Shown here piece by piece: positions 8,305-19,323 of a DNA stretch of 47,268 nucleotides. Location: assembly GCA_003142615.1 (NCBI GenBank), contig PLMW01000091.1, positions 1-47,268 on the forward strand. The letters are read 5' to 3'. The stretch comes from Opitutia bacterium. Lineage in GTDB: Bacteria > Verrucomicrobiota > Verrucomicrobiia > Opitutales > Opitutaceae. The notes below the pieces were generated by a model that saw only the letters and a program-made list of their open reading frames with translations, had not been told where the DNA came from and made no database searches. A program made the translations under genes and the position numbers. Every line of letters starts with the position of its first letter. Position 1 is the first letter of the stretch.

Positions 8305-8465
8305 CCTGTCAGGTGAACCACGGAATCCACCGTCGCCAAGCCTTATTCGAAGGCGGGCGCGCCGCTCCGCCGGATTTTCCCGCCTGCCTGGTTGCGGTGG
8401 AAAACCTGGCTGCGCTATTCGTTTTGCCATCTCCCTTGGAAGCGTAGAACGTGACGGAAATTCCC

Positions 8466-9836
8466 ATGCACGCCGTCCTCCATTATCTCAAAGCCAACCA
8501 GCCCCGCTTCATTCGCGAGCTGTGCGAACTCCTCCGCTTCCCCAGCATTTCGGCGCAGCCGCAATACAAGCGGGACCTCCGCGCCTGCGCCGTCTGGCTC
8601 ACGCAGCATTGCCGGCAGATCGGCCTCAAGGCCGAATTGTGTCCGACGCCAGGCCATCCGGTCGTGCTCGCCCGCACGCCCCGCCGGGCGGGGCGGCGCC
8701 CGCATTTCCTGGTTTACGGCCACTATGACGTGCAACCGCCGGAGCCGTTCGAACTCTGGGAGTCGCCGCCCTTCGAACCGACCATCCGCGGGCGCACGCT
8801 GATCGCCCGCGGTTCCGCCGACAACAAGGGCCAGCATTTCGCCCATCTCAAGGCGGTCGAAGCCTATTTCAAGACCGGCACCGCCCTGCCCTGCGATCTG
8901 ACATTCGTGCTCGAGGGTGAGGAGGAGGTTGGCAGCCGCAACCTGCCCCCGTTCCTGCGCGCCCGCCGCCGGGAACTTCGCTGCGATGCCGTCGTGGTGT
9001 CCGACACCGGCATGCCCGCCAAAAACCTGCCGGCGCTCACCTACGCGCTGCGGGGCATCGTCGCCCTCGAACTCACCCTGCGCGGACCGGCCCGTGACCT
9101 GCACTCGGGCCTCTTCGGCGGCTCGGTCGAGAATCCGGCGATGGCGCTCTGCCAGCTGCTCGCGAAGCTGCGCGACGCCCGGGGGCGCGTCACGGTGCCG
9201 GGTTTTTATGACGACGTGGAACCGCTCACGGCGCTCGAACGGAAGCAATTCAAGCGGCTGCCCGGCACGGAGGAAAGTTACCGCCGGTTTCTCGGCGTGC
9301 CGGAGCTTTTCGGCGAGGCGGGTTTCAGCTCCCATGAACGCACCACGGCCCGGCCCACGTTCGAAATCAACGGGCTGACCAGCGGTTATCAGGGCGAAGG
9401 CGGCAAGACCATCGTGCCGGCCTGGGCGCGGGCGAAGATCACCCTGCGCCTCGTGCCCGGCCAGCGGCCGGGAAAAATCATCAAGGCGACGGTCGCCTGG
9501 CTGAAGCAGCTCTGCCCGCCCACCGTGCGCATGGAGATCGGCGACTGCCACGGCTCCATGCCCTACCTGGTCGAACCCACCGGCGCCCATGCCCGGGCGG
9601 CGCTGCGCGCCTTGCAGGCGGCGTTTCACCGCGAGCCGGTGCTGCTGCGCGAAGGCGGTTCCATCCCCATCGTCAACGATTTCAAAAAAACGCTCGGCGT
9701 TGACACCCTGCTGCTGGGGCTGGCCCTGCCGGACGCGAACGCGCATTCGCCGAACGAGAAGTTTGATCTCGATTGTTTCGCCGCCGGCCAGCGGATGAGC
9801 GCGTTGTTGTGGCCGGAACTGGTGAAAACGGCATAG
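8466..9836 (+). CDS. M20-family dipeptidase/metallopeptidase
   Basis: Zinc aminoacyl-peptide hydrolase of 456 residues. Metal site 1 is YGHYDVQP; the bridging residue and base lie in SADNKGQHFAHLKA; the catalytic and metal glutamates are in LEGEEEVGSRNL. The dimerisation (lid) domain includes the conserved DLHSGLFGGSVENP, and the C-terminal part contains GGSIPIVNDF. This pattern matches the M20 dipeptidases (carnosinase and CPG2 relatives). A GTG at 8451 with its own weak Shine-Dalgarno is five codons upstream; I chose the ATG because GGAA lies 6 bases before it. Monocistronic, divergent from the MBL gene. Confidence 0.9.
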   Translation: MHAVLHYLKANQPRFIRELCELLRFPSISAQPQYKRDLRACAVWLTQHCRQIGLKAELCPTPGHPVVLARTPRRAGRRPHFLVYGHYDVQPPEPFELWESPPFEPTIRGRTLIARGSADNKGQHFAHLKAVEAYFKTGTALPCDLTFVLEGEEEVGSRNLPPFLRARRRELRCDAVVVSDTGMPAKNLPALTYALRGIVALELTLRGPARDLHSGLFGGSVENPAMALCQLLAKLRDARGRVTVPGFYDDVEPLTALERKQFKRLPGTEESYRRFLGVPELFGEAGFSSHERTTARPTFEINGLTSGYQGEGGKTIVPAWARAKITLRLVPGQRPGKIIKATVAWLKQLCPPTVRMEIGDCHGSMPYLVEPTGAHARAALRALQAAFHREPVLLREGGSIPIVNDFKKTLGVDTLLLGLALPDANAHSPNEKFDLDCFAAGQRMSALLWPELVKTA

Positions 9837-9880
9837 GTGCGCCCAAAGCCCGGGATTTTCCCCCGGCTATCAACCGTTGG

Positions 9881-10432
9881 TCACACCATCTCCCGATACA
9901 CGTCCGGATGCGGGCGGGAGATCACCACGGCGTTCACCAGCATGCCGGCGTCGGCGATGATCTTCCGGCCGGCGGCCACGGCAGCCTGCACGGAGGCGAC
10001 GTCACCGGTCATGGTGACAAACGCCTTGCCCCCGAGCGCCATGGCGAGGCGGATCTCAAGGAGCTGCACCGTGGCGCGCTTGGCCGCGGCGTCGGCGGCC
10101 TGCAGCAGGGTGGCCACGTTGAAGGATTCGATGATGCCGAGCGCGCCGTCGGGCGGCACCACCGAGGTGCGGCCGAGGGCGGTGAGCACGTCGGGATGGA
10201 TGCTGGCGACGACGAAGCTGTCGATCAGGCAGCCGTTGGCGACCTCGGTGCCGGCCGCGACCGCGCTTTCGACGGCGGACGCATCGCCCGCGATCAGCAC
10301 CATGTATTTGCCGGAGCAGATGGAACGCGAAAGATACAGCCGGACATTGCCGGCCTTGAGCATGGCATCGGCCACCTGGAAGCCAGCCGCGACGCTGGAA
10401 AGTTCGATCATACCGACGGATTTTTCACTCAT
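9881..10432 (-). CDS. pduT: Microcompartment shell trimer with tandem BMC domains, PduT-like
   Basis: Shell protein of 183 residues containing two BMC domains in tandem (about 5-90 and 97-180). The first begins SVGMIELSSVAAGFQVADAM and the second ALGIIESFNVATLLQAADAA. The segment SRSICSGKYM preserves the pore cysteine that binds a [4Fe-4S] cluster at the three-fold axis in PduT. It follows the PduS-like gene by only 10 bases on the same strand. The product would be a redox-active shell facet passing electrons across a microcompartment wall. No other shell gene, signature enzyme or aldehyde dehydrogenase is present in the window, which is unusual for this family. Confidence 0.9.
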   Translation of the reverse strand: MSEKSVGMIELSSVAAGFQVADAMLKAGNVRLYLSRSICSGKYMVLIAGDASAVESAVAAGTEVANGCLIDSFVVASIHPDVLTALGRTSVVPPDGALGIIESFNVATLLQAADAAAKRATVQLLEIRLAMALGGKAFVTMTGDVASVQAAVAAGRKIIADAGMLVNAVVISRPHPDVYREMV

Positions 10433-10442
10433 GGGATGCGTC

Positions 10443-11759
10443 TCAGAGACGGGTTAGAACAATGTGGTTTTCGGTGACCTCGGCCACGCTGGCCGCGAAC
10501 GGGGCGTGAATGACGGCACCCAGCACCTTCTCGGGCAGCCCGCCCAGCGGCTGGCCCGCGTCCACGCGGTCGCCGGGTTTTACCAGCGCCTGGTTGGGCG
10601 AGCCGGCGCCCTGCTTCAGCGGCAGCACCACCCGGCGGGGCGCCAGCGCGCCCTCCTGCAGCGGTGCGGCGTGATCGTACTGCAGGATGTGCAGCTTCTT
10701 CATCAGAGTCTTGATCGGGACGCGCCGGCCGTCGCGCATGGGATGCGGCTTGACCGTCATGGCGCCGGTCCATTTCACGTCCGCCTTGTGCATCTCGGCC
10801 CGGGACTGGTCGCACGCCTCCTTCGGGTAGAGTTCCTCGGGACAGGCGTAGAGCGTGCACAGGCCGCAGGAACAGCAGAGCGCGGCCCACTGGTTCCAAT
10901 GCTCCTGGCCGGTGGCCGTGAAGGCGAGGCTGCGCATGACCTGGTGCGGCTCAACCGCGTAGCCAAGCAGGAAACGCGGGCAGTACTCCGTGCAATAACG
11001 GCACTGGTCGCAGGCGGACTTGCCGATGGCGTTCTGGATCGGCGGGGGCTTGAGCTTGCGCTCGATGATGTGATGGTCGCGCGGCAGCACGACGGCCCCG
11101 GTCGTCGTCTTGATGACGGACCGGTCCAGATTGTCCGTGGTCTCGCCCATCATCAGGCCGCCGATGCACAGCACGGGATCGGACGTGGTGGCGCCGCCGG
11201 CGGCCGCGATGCATTCGCGAAAACTCGTGCCAATCGGGACCGTGAGCGTCCGGGGCTCGCGGACGGCGCCCGCGATGGTGAGCGTCTTGTGCGTGACCGG
11301 CCGGCCCTCGGCGGCGGCGGCGATATTGACGAACGTCTCGACATTGCACACGACCGCGCCGATCTGGAGGGGGATGCCGCCCGGCGGGATGAGCCGGCCC
11401 GTGGTCTCGTGCACGAGGTCATATTCATCGCCGGCGGGGTAATAATCGCCGAGCAAATGCACCCGCACGGCGGTGCCCCGGCAGGCGGCCTCGACGGTGG
11501 CGACCGCGTGCTGGTTCTTCGCCTTGATGCCCACGATGCCGGCGCGCGCGCCGACGGCCTCCATGGCAAGCAGCATGCCCCGCACGATCTGCGCGGCCTG
11601 ATGCTCCATCACGACGGCGTCCTTGTGCAGGAGCGGCTCGCACTCGGCGCCGTTGGCAATGACCGTGTCCGCCTTGGCCGCCAGCTTGACATGCGTGGGG
11701 AATCCGCCGCCGCCCGCGCCCACCACCCCGGCCCGTCTGACTTGCTCAACAAGGTTCAT
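10443..11759 (-). CDS. pduS: PduS-like RnfC-related Fe-S flavoprotein (cobalamin reductase type)
   Basis: Protein of 438 residues, close to the 451 of Salmonella PduS. The N-terminal glycine-rich GVVGAGGGGFPTHVK motif matches the NADH/FMN-binding fold of RnfC and NuoF. A middle SLBB-type segment is followed by two ferredoxin motifs, CDQCRYCTEYCPR and CCSCGLCTLYACPE, for two [4Fe-4S] clusters. The C-terminus resembles the RnfC barrel-sandwich domain. PduS reduces the B12 cofactor in propanediol microcompartments and contacts PduT; here it precedes a PduT-like gene by 10 bases. A GGGGAAAG element lies just before the ATG. Whether its acceptor is cobalamin here is unknown. Confidence 0.9.
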   Translation of the reverse strand: MNLVEQVRRAGVVGAGGGGFPTHVKLAAKADTVIANGAECEPLLHKDAVVMEHQAAQIVRGMLLAMEAVGARAGIVGIKAKNQHAVATVEAACRGTAVRVHLLGDYYPAGDEYDLVHETTGRLIPPGGIPLQIGAVVCNVETFVNIAAAAEGRPVTHKTLTIAGAVREPRTLTVPIGTSFRECIAAAGGATTSDPVLCIGGLMMGETTDNLDRSVIKTTTGAVVLPRDHHIIERKLKPPPIQNAIGKSACDQCRYCTEYCPRFLLGYAVEPHQVMRSLAFTATGQEHWNQWAALCCSCGLCTLYACPEELYPKEACDQSRAEMHKADVKWTGAMTVKPHPMRDGRRVPIKTLMKKLHILQYDHAAPLQEGALAPRRVVLPLKQGAGSPNQALVKPGDRVDAGQPLGGLPEKVLGAVIHAPFAASVAEVTENHIVLTRL

Positions 11760-11938
11760 GAAAAATCTTTCCCCGACTTATGCCGACCCCGGCCTGGAGA
11801 TGCCAAACCAAAATGCACTTGATTATGATGGAGGGGAATCGCGCAACCGGTGAGGGAGCCTCCGGTGCAAATGAAGATACCACACCCCGGCCTCATCTCA
11901 AACTTGCTAGCGCCTGTTTCCTGCCCCATCTTCGGCCC

Positions 11939-12589
11939 ATGAAGCGGATTACGCTAGCTGCCTTGGTCTTGTCGCTCTGCTCGTGCCAGACCACCTCCTT
12001 TTCGCCCCCGGTGAAGGATTATGCCGCCCTCGCCGCGGCGGATGTCCACAAATACACCATTACGGACAACAACGTCTACGGCCTTGAACCGGAGGGCCGG
12101 CTGGACCCGGGCCTGCCCATCCAGGGAAGCCGCCAGGACGGCAACTGGACCGTCTACACGGTTCCGGACAGAAAAGACGGATTTGACCGGGCGGAGGTGA
12201 CGGTGGATGCATCCGGCACCATTGTCCGGATTCAGTTCTTCAAGGCATCGCACACCGCCATCGGCTGGCGGGAGTTCTTCGACAGCACCTACGATAGTTT
12301 GAAATCAAAATACAAGGCGGTGCAGCGCCTTGGGGACCTTGATACCGCCGACCTGACGGTCTATGTCGCGGGCGATGAGGCCGAGTGGAAACAGCATTAC
12401 ATCCAGTATCTCCAATTGATGGATGAACCCAACAACCTGGGTGCGCAGTCCTGCTGGATCCTGCATCCGCACCTCAGCCTGATCAAGGCGGTGATCAAGA
12501 AACAGGGTGCCGGCGCCTTGCTGGTGATCGACTATCAGACCAAAAAATACGCCGCGGCCCGGCAGGCCACGGCAGGCTCCGCGAAATAG
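11939..12589 (+). CDS. Predicted lipoprotein of unknown function
   Basis: Exported protein of 216 residues starting MKRITLAALVLSLCSCQ. The LCSC at 13-16 is a plausible lipobox, with Cys16 as lipidated residue. The mature part is soluble, mixed alpha/beta, with no motif I recognise. The ATG at 11939 is preferred because an in-frame upstream start at 11780 would place 53 non-signal residues before an obvious signal peptide. It is divergent from pduS and shows no operon partner. Envelope location is likely; function cannot be assigned. Confidence 0.7.
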   Translation: MKRITLAALVLSLCSCQTTSFSPPVKDYAALAAADVHKYTITDNNVYGLEPEGRLDPGLPIQGSRQDGNWTVYTVPDRKDGFDRAEVTVDASGTIVRIQFFKASHTAIGWREFFDSTYDSLKSKYKAVQRLGDLDTADLTVYVAGDEAEWKQHYIQYLQLMDEPNNLGAQSCWILHPHLSLIKAVIKKQGAGALLVIDYQTKKYAAARQATAGSAK

Positions 12590-12694
12590 GATCCAGCAGG
12601 GGTCTAAACCGCCGGGCGCACCTTTCTGCCAAAAAGTTTGCCGGTCGCAAGGAGCCCTCCTCGCTCGCCCCACCGACCAAACGCCGCGGATTAC

Positions 12695-12715
12695 TTGTAA
12701 CGTATTACGTTACAA
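12695..12715. repeat. Perfect 21-base palindrome (10-base arms, 1-base centre)
   Basis: TTGTAACGTA, a central T, then TACGTTACAA form a perfect dyad. It lies 60 bases beyond the DUF5615 stop codon and is AT-rich in a GC-rich setting. Dyads of the TGTAACGT...ACGTTACA kind resemble operators of small antitoxin regulators, so this may be the operator of a lost module; it could equally be a transcription terminator stem, although no T-run follows. Confidence 0.6.
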
Positions 12716-12774
12716 ACCCCGCCGCCTCGTCCGGCTGTTCACGCGTGCGAGTTTGAGCGCGCCGGGATGGCGTC

Positions 12775-13092
12775 TCATCCCACAAAAGTCGCCGCACCCT
12801 TTTCCGCTTTCGGCAAGGCCGCCAGCAGTGCGGGGATGAGCCTTCTGAGATCGTTGACGTCGTTCGTCGCGCACCGAAGCACCACCACGGCCAGAGGGAA
12901 ATCCACCAGCTTCTGCTGCTTGGGCAGGTTTTTGTCGACCGTCAGAAAAACATCGAAGCGACCGGCGGCCTTGGCGAGCAGCACACCGTTTCTCAGGCCG
13001 ACCCAACCCATCTGCTTGATGGTGCTGATATCGTGCCCGACGAGGTCGCGGCTTAACTGCTGCGGCATGCACTCGTCGAGGAGGATGCGCAT
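12775..13092 (-). CDS. DUF5615 PIN-like protein, probable toxin
   Basis: Protein of 105 residues with the PIN-like layout of the DUF5615/Mut7-C group: acidic start MRILLDECMP (Asp6, Glu7), a second acidic site in FLTVDKNLPKQQ and a final helix. The family is thought to act as the ribonuclease partner of DUF433 antitoxins. The gene starts 6 bases after the DUF433 stop on the same strand, so the two are translated together. RNA cleavage is inferred from the family; it has not been shown for most members. Confidence 0.75.
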   Translation of the reverse strand: MRILLDECMPQQLSRDLVGHDISTIKQMGWVGLRNGVLLAKAAGRFDVFLTVDKNLPKQQKLVDFPLAVVVLRCATNDVNDLRRLIPALLAALPKAEKGAATFVG

Positions 13093-13098
13093 GAAATC

Positions 13099-13314
13099 TC
13101 AATCCTCGGCGACAGCCAGCAGCCGTTCCTTGGCCTCCGCGAGCAGTTGATGCACCTGCGATTCAGAGACTGTCGGAAAATCCGCGAGAAAGTCCGCGAT
13201 GGGATGGCCGCCGTTCAGGTAATCGAACAGCGCCTGCACGGGGACGCGGGTCCCGGCAAAGCACGGCGCCCCGCTCATGATCTCGGGGTCAACGGCGATG
13301 ACGCTGGCTTTCAT
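13099..13314 (-). CDS. DUF433 family protein, probable antitoxin
   Basis: Short protein of 71 residues matching DUF433 by the sequence IMSGAPCFAGTRVPVQALFDYL followed by a helix-turn-helix-like region ending ESQVHQLLAEAKERL. DUF433 proteins accompany DUF5615 PIN-like proteins as type II toxin-antitoxin pairs. It is immediately upstream of such a gene here (6-base gap). It is likely to neutralise the partner and repress the operon. No clear operator dyad is seen directly upstream. Confidence 0.78.
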   Translation of the reverse strand: MKASVIAVDPEIMSGAPCFAGTRVPVQALFDYLNGGHPIADFLADFPTVSESQVHQLLAEAKERLLAVAED

Positions 13315-13480
13315 GCCGACAGGCTAGCCGGCGGCCCGCTCCTCGCAAGGTTCGATTCGCGCCGCCTACAAATAGGGACTGCTCCGCCAGCAACACACCG
13401 CCGCGGCTCTTCGGACTCTCGACGCGATCCATTGCGGAATTCTTGCTGGCAATAAAGGTCCGACAGGATCCGGCATCGAC

Positions 13481-14170
13481 CTACGATTGAGGCAACGTCT
13501 TGGCTAGAGCCGCCTGTTCTCGCGAATACACCGCCATTTTGAACGCTTCGGCCGCTTTTCCATCAAGCGACTCGCCGATATACACTACCGCATTGTAGGT
13601 CAGCGTCCAAAAATGGTCGGCAACTTCGCTCTCGAGGCAAAACCATTCCAACGATGTCGGGTCAACGGGAGCTGTCAGCACGCGGCACTTGAGCAGATAC
13701 TCATGCACTTTCCTGTAATTGCCCTCATATTCCTCTGACCAGGGCACTGCCTCGTCGGGAGGAAATACGATCCGAGCCGTGATCGCACGACCGTGTGCTA
13801 GCACATTGCGTAGCGCAAACAACGCTTGGAGCCCCTCCCAATGCGTTTTGACGTGTTCCAATTCGTGAAGCGGGACACCTGTGGCCAGAAGAAACAACTC
13901 CTTGTAGTCATTGATCCCTTGCGCTTGCCTGATGCGACTAAGGAGGTCGCGCCGCAAACAAGCGTCAGTCGGATGGGCGCTGGGCGGGAGGGTTTGAATG
14001 ATTTCGGTCAACCCGCGCTCCATGACAGCTTCCAAATAGCATGCGCTGGCCATCACCAGCATATAGTTTATTCCCGCCCGCGTATCGTTGTTGCCAAATT
14101 GCTCTCGAGTCTGCTTGAGGACCTCCACAGCCCTCGGCAGACAGTAGTAGATTGGATTGATCGACTGCAT
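13481..14170 (-). CDS. HEPN-like protein, function unknown
   Basis: Protein of 229 residues, mostly helical. It carries the HEPN hallmark R-x4-H as RNVLAHG (Arg121 to His126), embedded in a helix as in HEPN ribonucleases and nucleotidyltransferase partners. No other domain is recognised; there is no signal peptide or membrane segment. It follows the proteasome-fold hydrolase gene by 36 bases on the same strand, and both have clearly lower GC than the flanking genes, so they probably arrived together. RNase activity is possible from the motif but some HEPN-like proteins are inactive. A similar length and motif occur in HEPN proteins of defence systems. Confidence 0.6.
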   Translation of the reverse strand: MQSINPIYYCLPRAVEVLKQTREQFGNNDTRAGINYMLVMASACYLEAVMERGLTEIIQTLPPSAHPTDACLRRDLLSRIRQAQGINDYKELFLLATGVPLHELEHVKTHWEGLQALFALRNVLAHGRAITARIVFPPDEAVPWSEEYEGNYRKVHEYLLKCRVLTAPVDPTSLEWFCLESEVADHFWTLTYNAVVYIGESLDGKAAEAFKMAVYSREQAALAKTLPQS

Positions 14171-14206
14171 GAGCGAGAGTTATTCGGCTCACCTACTCAT
14201 TGACGC

Positions 14207-14986
14207 TTAGCATACAACACCCGACGCATTCAGAGCTTCGTGTTGGCAATACTTACGGAACTCTTCGAAAGACGTGACAACCGCAGGAACTTGAATCTTG
14301 GTCTTGCGGCCGTCAGCATGGAATGTCCTAAAATTTAAGTTCCCAACTACTGTCTGACCGCGAGTCAAAATCCCCATCTGAATGAACGGACTTACACCCC
14401 CAGTTGGGGTACGAGTAACAGCTTTGTGCATAGCCCGTGCAACAATACTCGCGAGAATTTCACTCCCCGCAGGTGCCGATTTGAAAAAGAATGAAGGGTT
14501 GCAGGCGTTCCGCAGCGCTTCCGTGTAGATCGGGACGTCCGAACCGCATCCTATTCCAAGAACCTCCCCAAACTTCGCTTCACAAGGCCTGAACTCGGGA
14601 CATGAGAATGTCCAAACGTAGGTGCGAGGCCAGGGAACGTCGCCGAGAGTCTGCGTGGGATGTGCCGCGGCTACGACTATTTGGCAACCGAGTCTCTGCT
14701 CACCTCGTGGAGCACTTCGAAAAACACGTCGAGCCAGTTTGGGTATCCATTTTTGAGCGAGATCTGATGGACTGTTACGTCTTTTCGACGGTAGCTGCTC
14801 GGCGATCATGCCGAGAGTTGTGAACCCGATCAGGACTGAACCAGCAAAGCCTCCCATGAAGTCTTCGCCCATGCTGTAGATTTTCTGTAGGCAGTCTTTC
14901 TCGGTTCCATCTGGCCATCTTACACGAATGTCAGAGGCCAAGATTGAATATCCGAACGGTGGGACTGTTCCGACAATCCATGTCAT
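14207..14986 (-). CDS. Stand-alone proteasome-fold Ntn hydrolase, HslV-like N-terminus
   Basis: Protein of 259 residues. If Met1 is removed, Thr becomes the N-terminal nucleophile. Numbering from that Thr, Asp18 (ILASDIRV) and Lys34 (CLQKIY) have the same 16-residue spacing as catalytic Asp17 and Lys33 in HslV, and GFAG falls at 45-48, the same position as in HslV. This is the beta-subunit pattern of HslV and the 20S proteasome. The C-terminal part (about residues 100-259) is longer than HslV and unassigned. There is no HslU or other ATPase nearby. The start codon lies just after the groEL terminator without a clear Shine-Dalgarno. Its partner is a HEPN-like gene. GC is lower than in the neighbours. 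Peptidase activity is an inference. Confidence 0.65.
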   Translation of the reverse strand: MTWIVGTVPPFGYSILASDIRVRWPDGTEKDCLQKIYSMGEDFMGGFAGSVLIGFTTLGMIAEQLPSKRRNSPSDLAQKWIPKLARRVFRSAPRGEQRLGCQIVVAAAHPTQTLGDVPWPRTYVWTFSCPEFRPCEAKFGEVLGIGCGSDVPIYTEALRNACNPSFFFKSAPAGSEILASIVARAMHKAVTRTPTGGVSPFIQMGILTRGQTVVGNLNFRTFHADGRKTKIQVPAVVTSFEEFRKYCQHEALNASGVVC

Positions 14987-14990
14987 GAAG

Positions 14991-15018
14991 AAAAAAGGCG
15001 CTCCGTTGCCGGAGCGCC
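14991..15018 (-). terminator. Rho-independent terminator of groEL
   Basis: On the minus strand a perfect 9-base stem GGCGCTCCG/CGGAGCGCC with a 4-base loop is followed by six T. It lies 42 bases after the groEL stop codon and ends 5 bases before the start codon of the Ntn hydrolase gene. Confidence 0.9.
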
Positions 15019-15060
15019 TTGAAGCTTACGTGAGACTGTGGCGTCTCGAGCTCATCGGAC

Positions 15061-16692
<1,632 letters not shown>

Positions 16693-16708
16693 AGTGGTTA
16701 AAATTCCT

Positions 16709-16744
16709 GGTTCAGGGTTCTGGGTTCAGGGTTTGCGGTTCAGG
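16709..16744. repeat. Short direct repeats between groES and groEL
   Basis: GGTTCAGGGTT occurs at 16709-16719 and again at 16723-16733, with a partial third copy GGTTCAGG at 16737-16744 that runs into the groES stop codon. It is a simple low-complexity spacer of the groES-groEL message; no function is evident. Confidence 0.6.
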
Positions 16745-17036
16745 TGAGGATCCCGAGGATGTCCTCCTCGCGGACGAGCGTGTATTTCTTCTCTTTGATC
16801 TTCACCTCGGTGCCGCCGTACTTGCTGATGAGCACGAGGTCGCCGACCTTCACTTCAAAGGGCCGGATCTTGCCGTCCTCGTCCCTTTTGCCGGTGCCGA
16901 GGGCGATGACCTTGGCCTCCTGCGGTTTTTCCTTGGCGCTGTCCGGGATGATGATGCCTCCGCGGACCTGCTCTTTTTCCTCGATGTGTTCAACGAGAAC
17001 ACGATCGCCGATGGGCTTGATTTTGACGTTAGCCAT
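16740..17036 (-). CDS. groES: Co-chaperonin GroES (Hsp10)
   Basis: Chaperonin cap of 98 residues. It starts [16 protein letters not shown], has the mobile loop [20 protein letters not shown] that contacts GroEL and the conserved C-terminal [20 protein letters not shown]. The ATG at 17036 is the normal start; the longer frame upstream covers the dnaK-groES gap. It lies 98 bases after dnaK and 47 before groEL. Confidence 0.97.
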   Translation of the reverse strand: MANVKIKPIGDRVLVEHIEEKEQVRGGIIIPDSAKEKPQEAKVIALGTGKRDEDGKIRPFEVKVGDLVLISKYGGTEVKIKEKKYTLVREEDILGILT

Positions 17037-17086
17037 GTTGTTGAGTTTGGGTTTGGGTTGAGAGTTTGACTTTTCGGGAGGGAAAC

Positions 17087-17121
17087 GCCTGAACCCGCGC
17101 CGGGGCGGTGCGGGTTCGGGC
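17087..17121. other. Stable hairpin between dnaK and groES
   Basis: GCCTGAACCCGC (17087-17098) pairs with GCGGGTTCGGGC (17110-17121): 12 base pairs with one G-T wobble and an 11-base loop. In the direction of transcription only GTTTCCC follows, so it is a weak terminator at best. It could be an attenuator or an RNA processing site that sets the dnaK to groESL ratio. Confidence 0.55.
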
Positions 17122-17134
17122 AAAGGGTGCAAAG

Positions 17135-19090
<1,956 letters not shown>

Positions 19091-19133
19091 ACAGATCTTA
19101 TCAGCAGAGCGTGTGCCCCGGTCATCGGTTTCT

Positions 19134-19160
19134 GGTTAACTCTTTATGCTTGAGTACTTA
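19134..19160. promoter_or_regulatory. Weak CIRCE-like dyad upstream of dnaK
   Basis: ACTC, 9 bases, GAGT occurs here with the exact spacer length of the HrcA operator (TTAGCACTC-N9-GAGTGCTAA). One arm (GAGTACTTA) matches 7 of 9 consensus positions, the other only 4 of 9. The position, 44-70 bases before the dnaK start, is right for an operator. It may be a degenerate or diverged HrcA site. Confidence 0.3.
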
Positions 19161-19323
19161 AAAATGATTAATCCGTGGCTGGATATGGCCGTGCAGGGTG
19201 GCGGGCAAGCCACCCTGACACAGCTGTGTCTCACCCTCCGCGGCAAGGCCTTGTCCCGTGTCACACGCCCCTGCGGCGCTGGCGGCGGGTTGCATCGCGC
19301 TCCGGTGCGCTTACGCTGTCGGC

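Noticed and set aside
8415-9746. Long minus-strand frame opposite the M20 dipeptidase
   Set aside because: It is rich in His, Arg, Glu and Gly without any family motif, as expected for the antisense of a high-GC gene.
9881-11759. A complete propanediol or ethanolamine microcompartment operon
   Set aside because: Only PduS- and PduT-like genes are present; no other shell or enzyme gene is within the window.
13315-13480. A small gene or remnant between the DUF433 gene and the HEPN-like gene
   Set aside because: No frame of useful length with a start and ribosome site; probably only the junction of the acquired segment.
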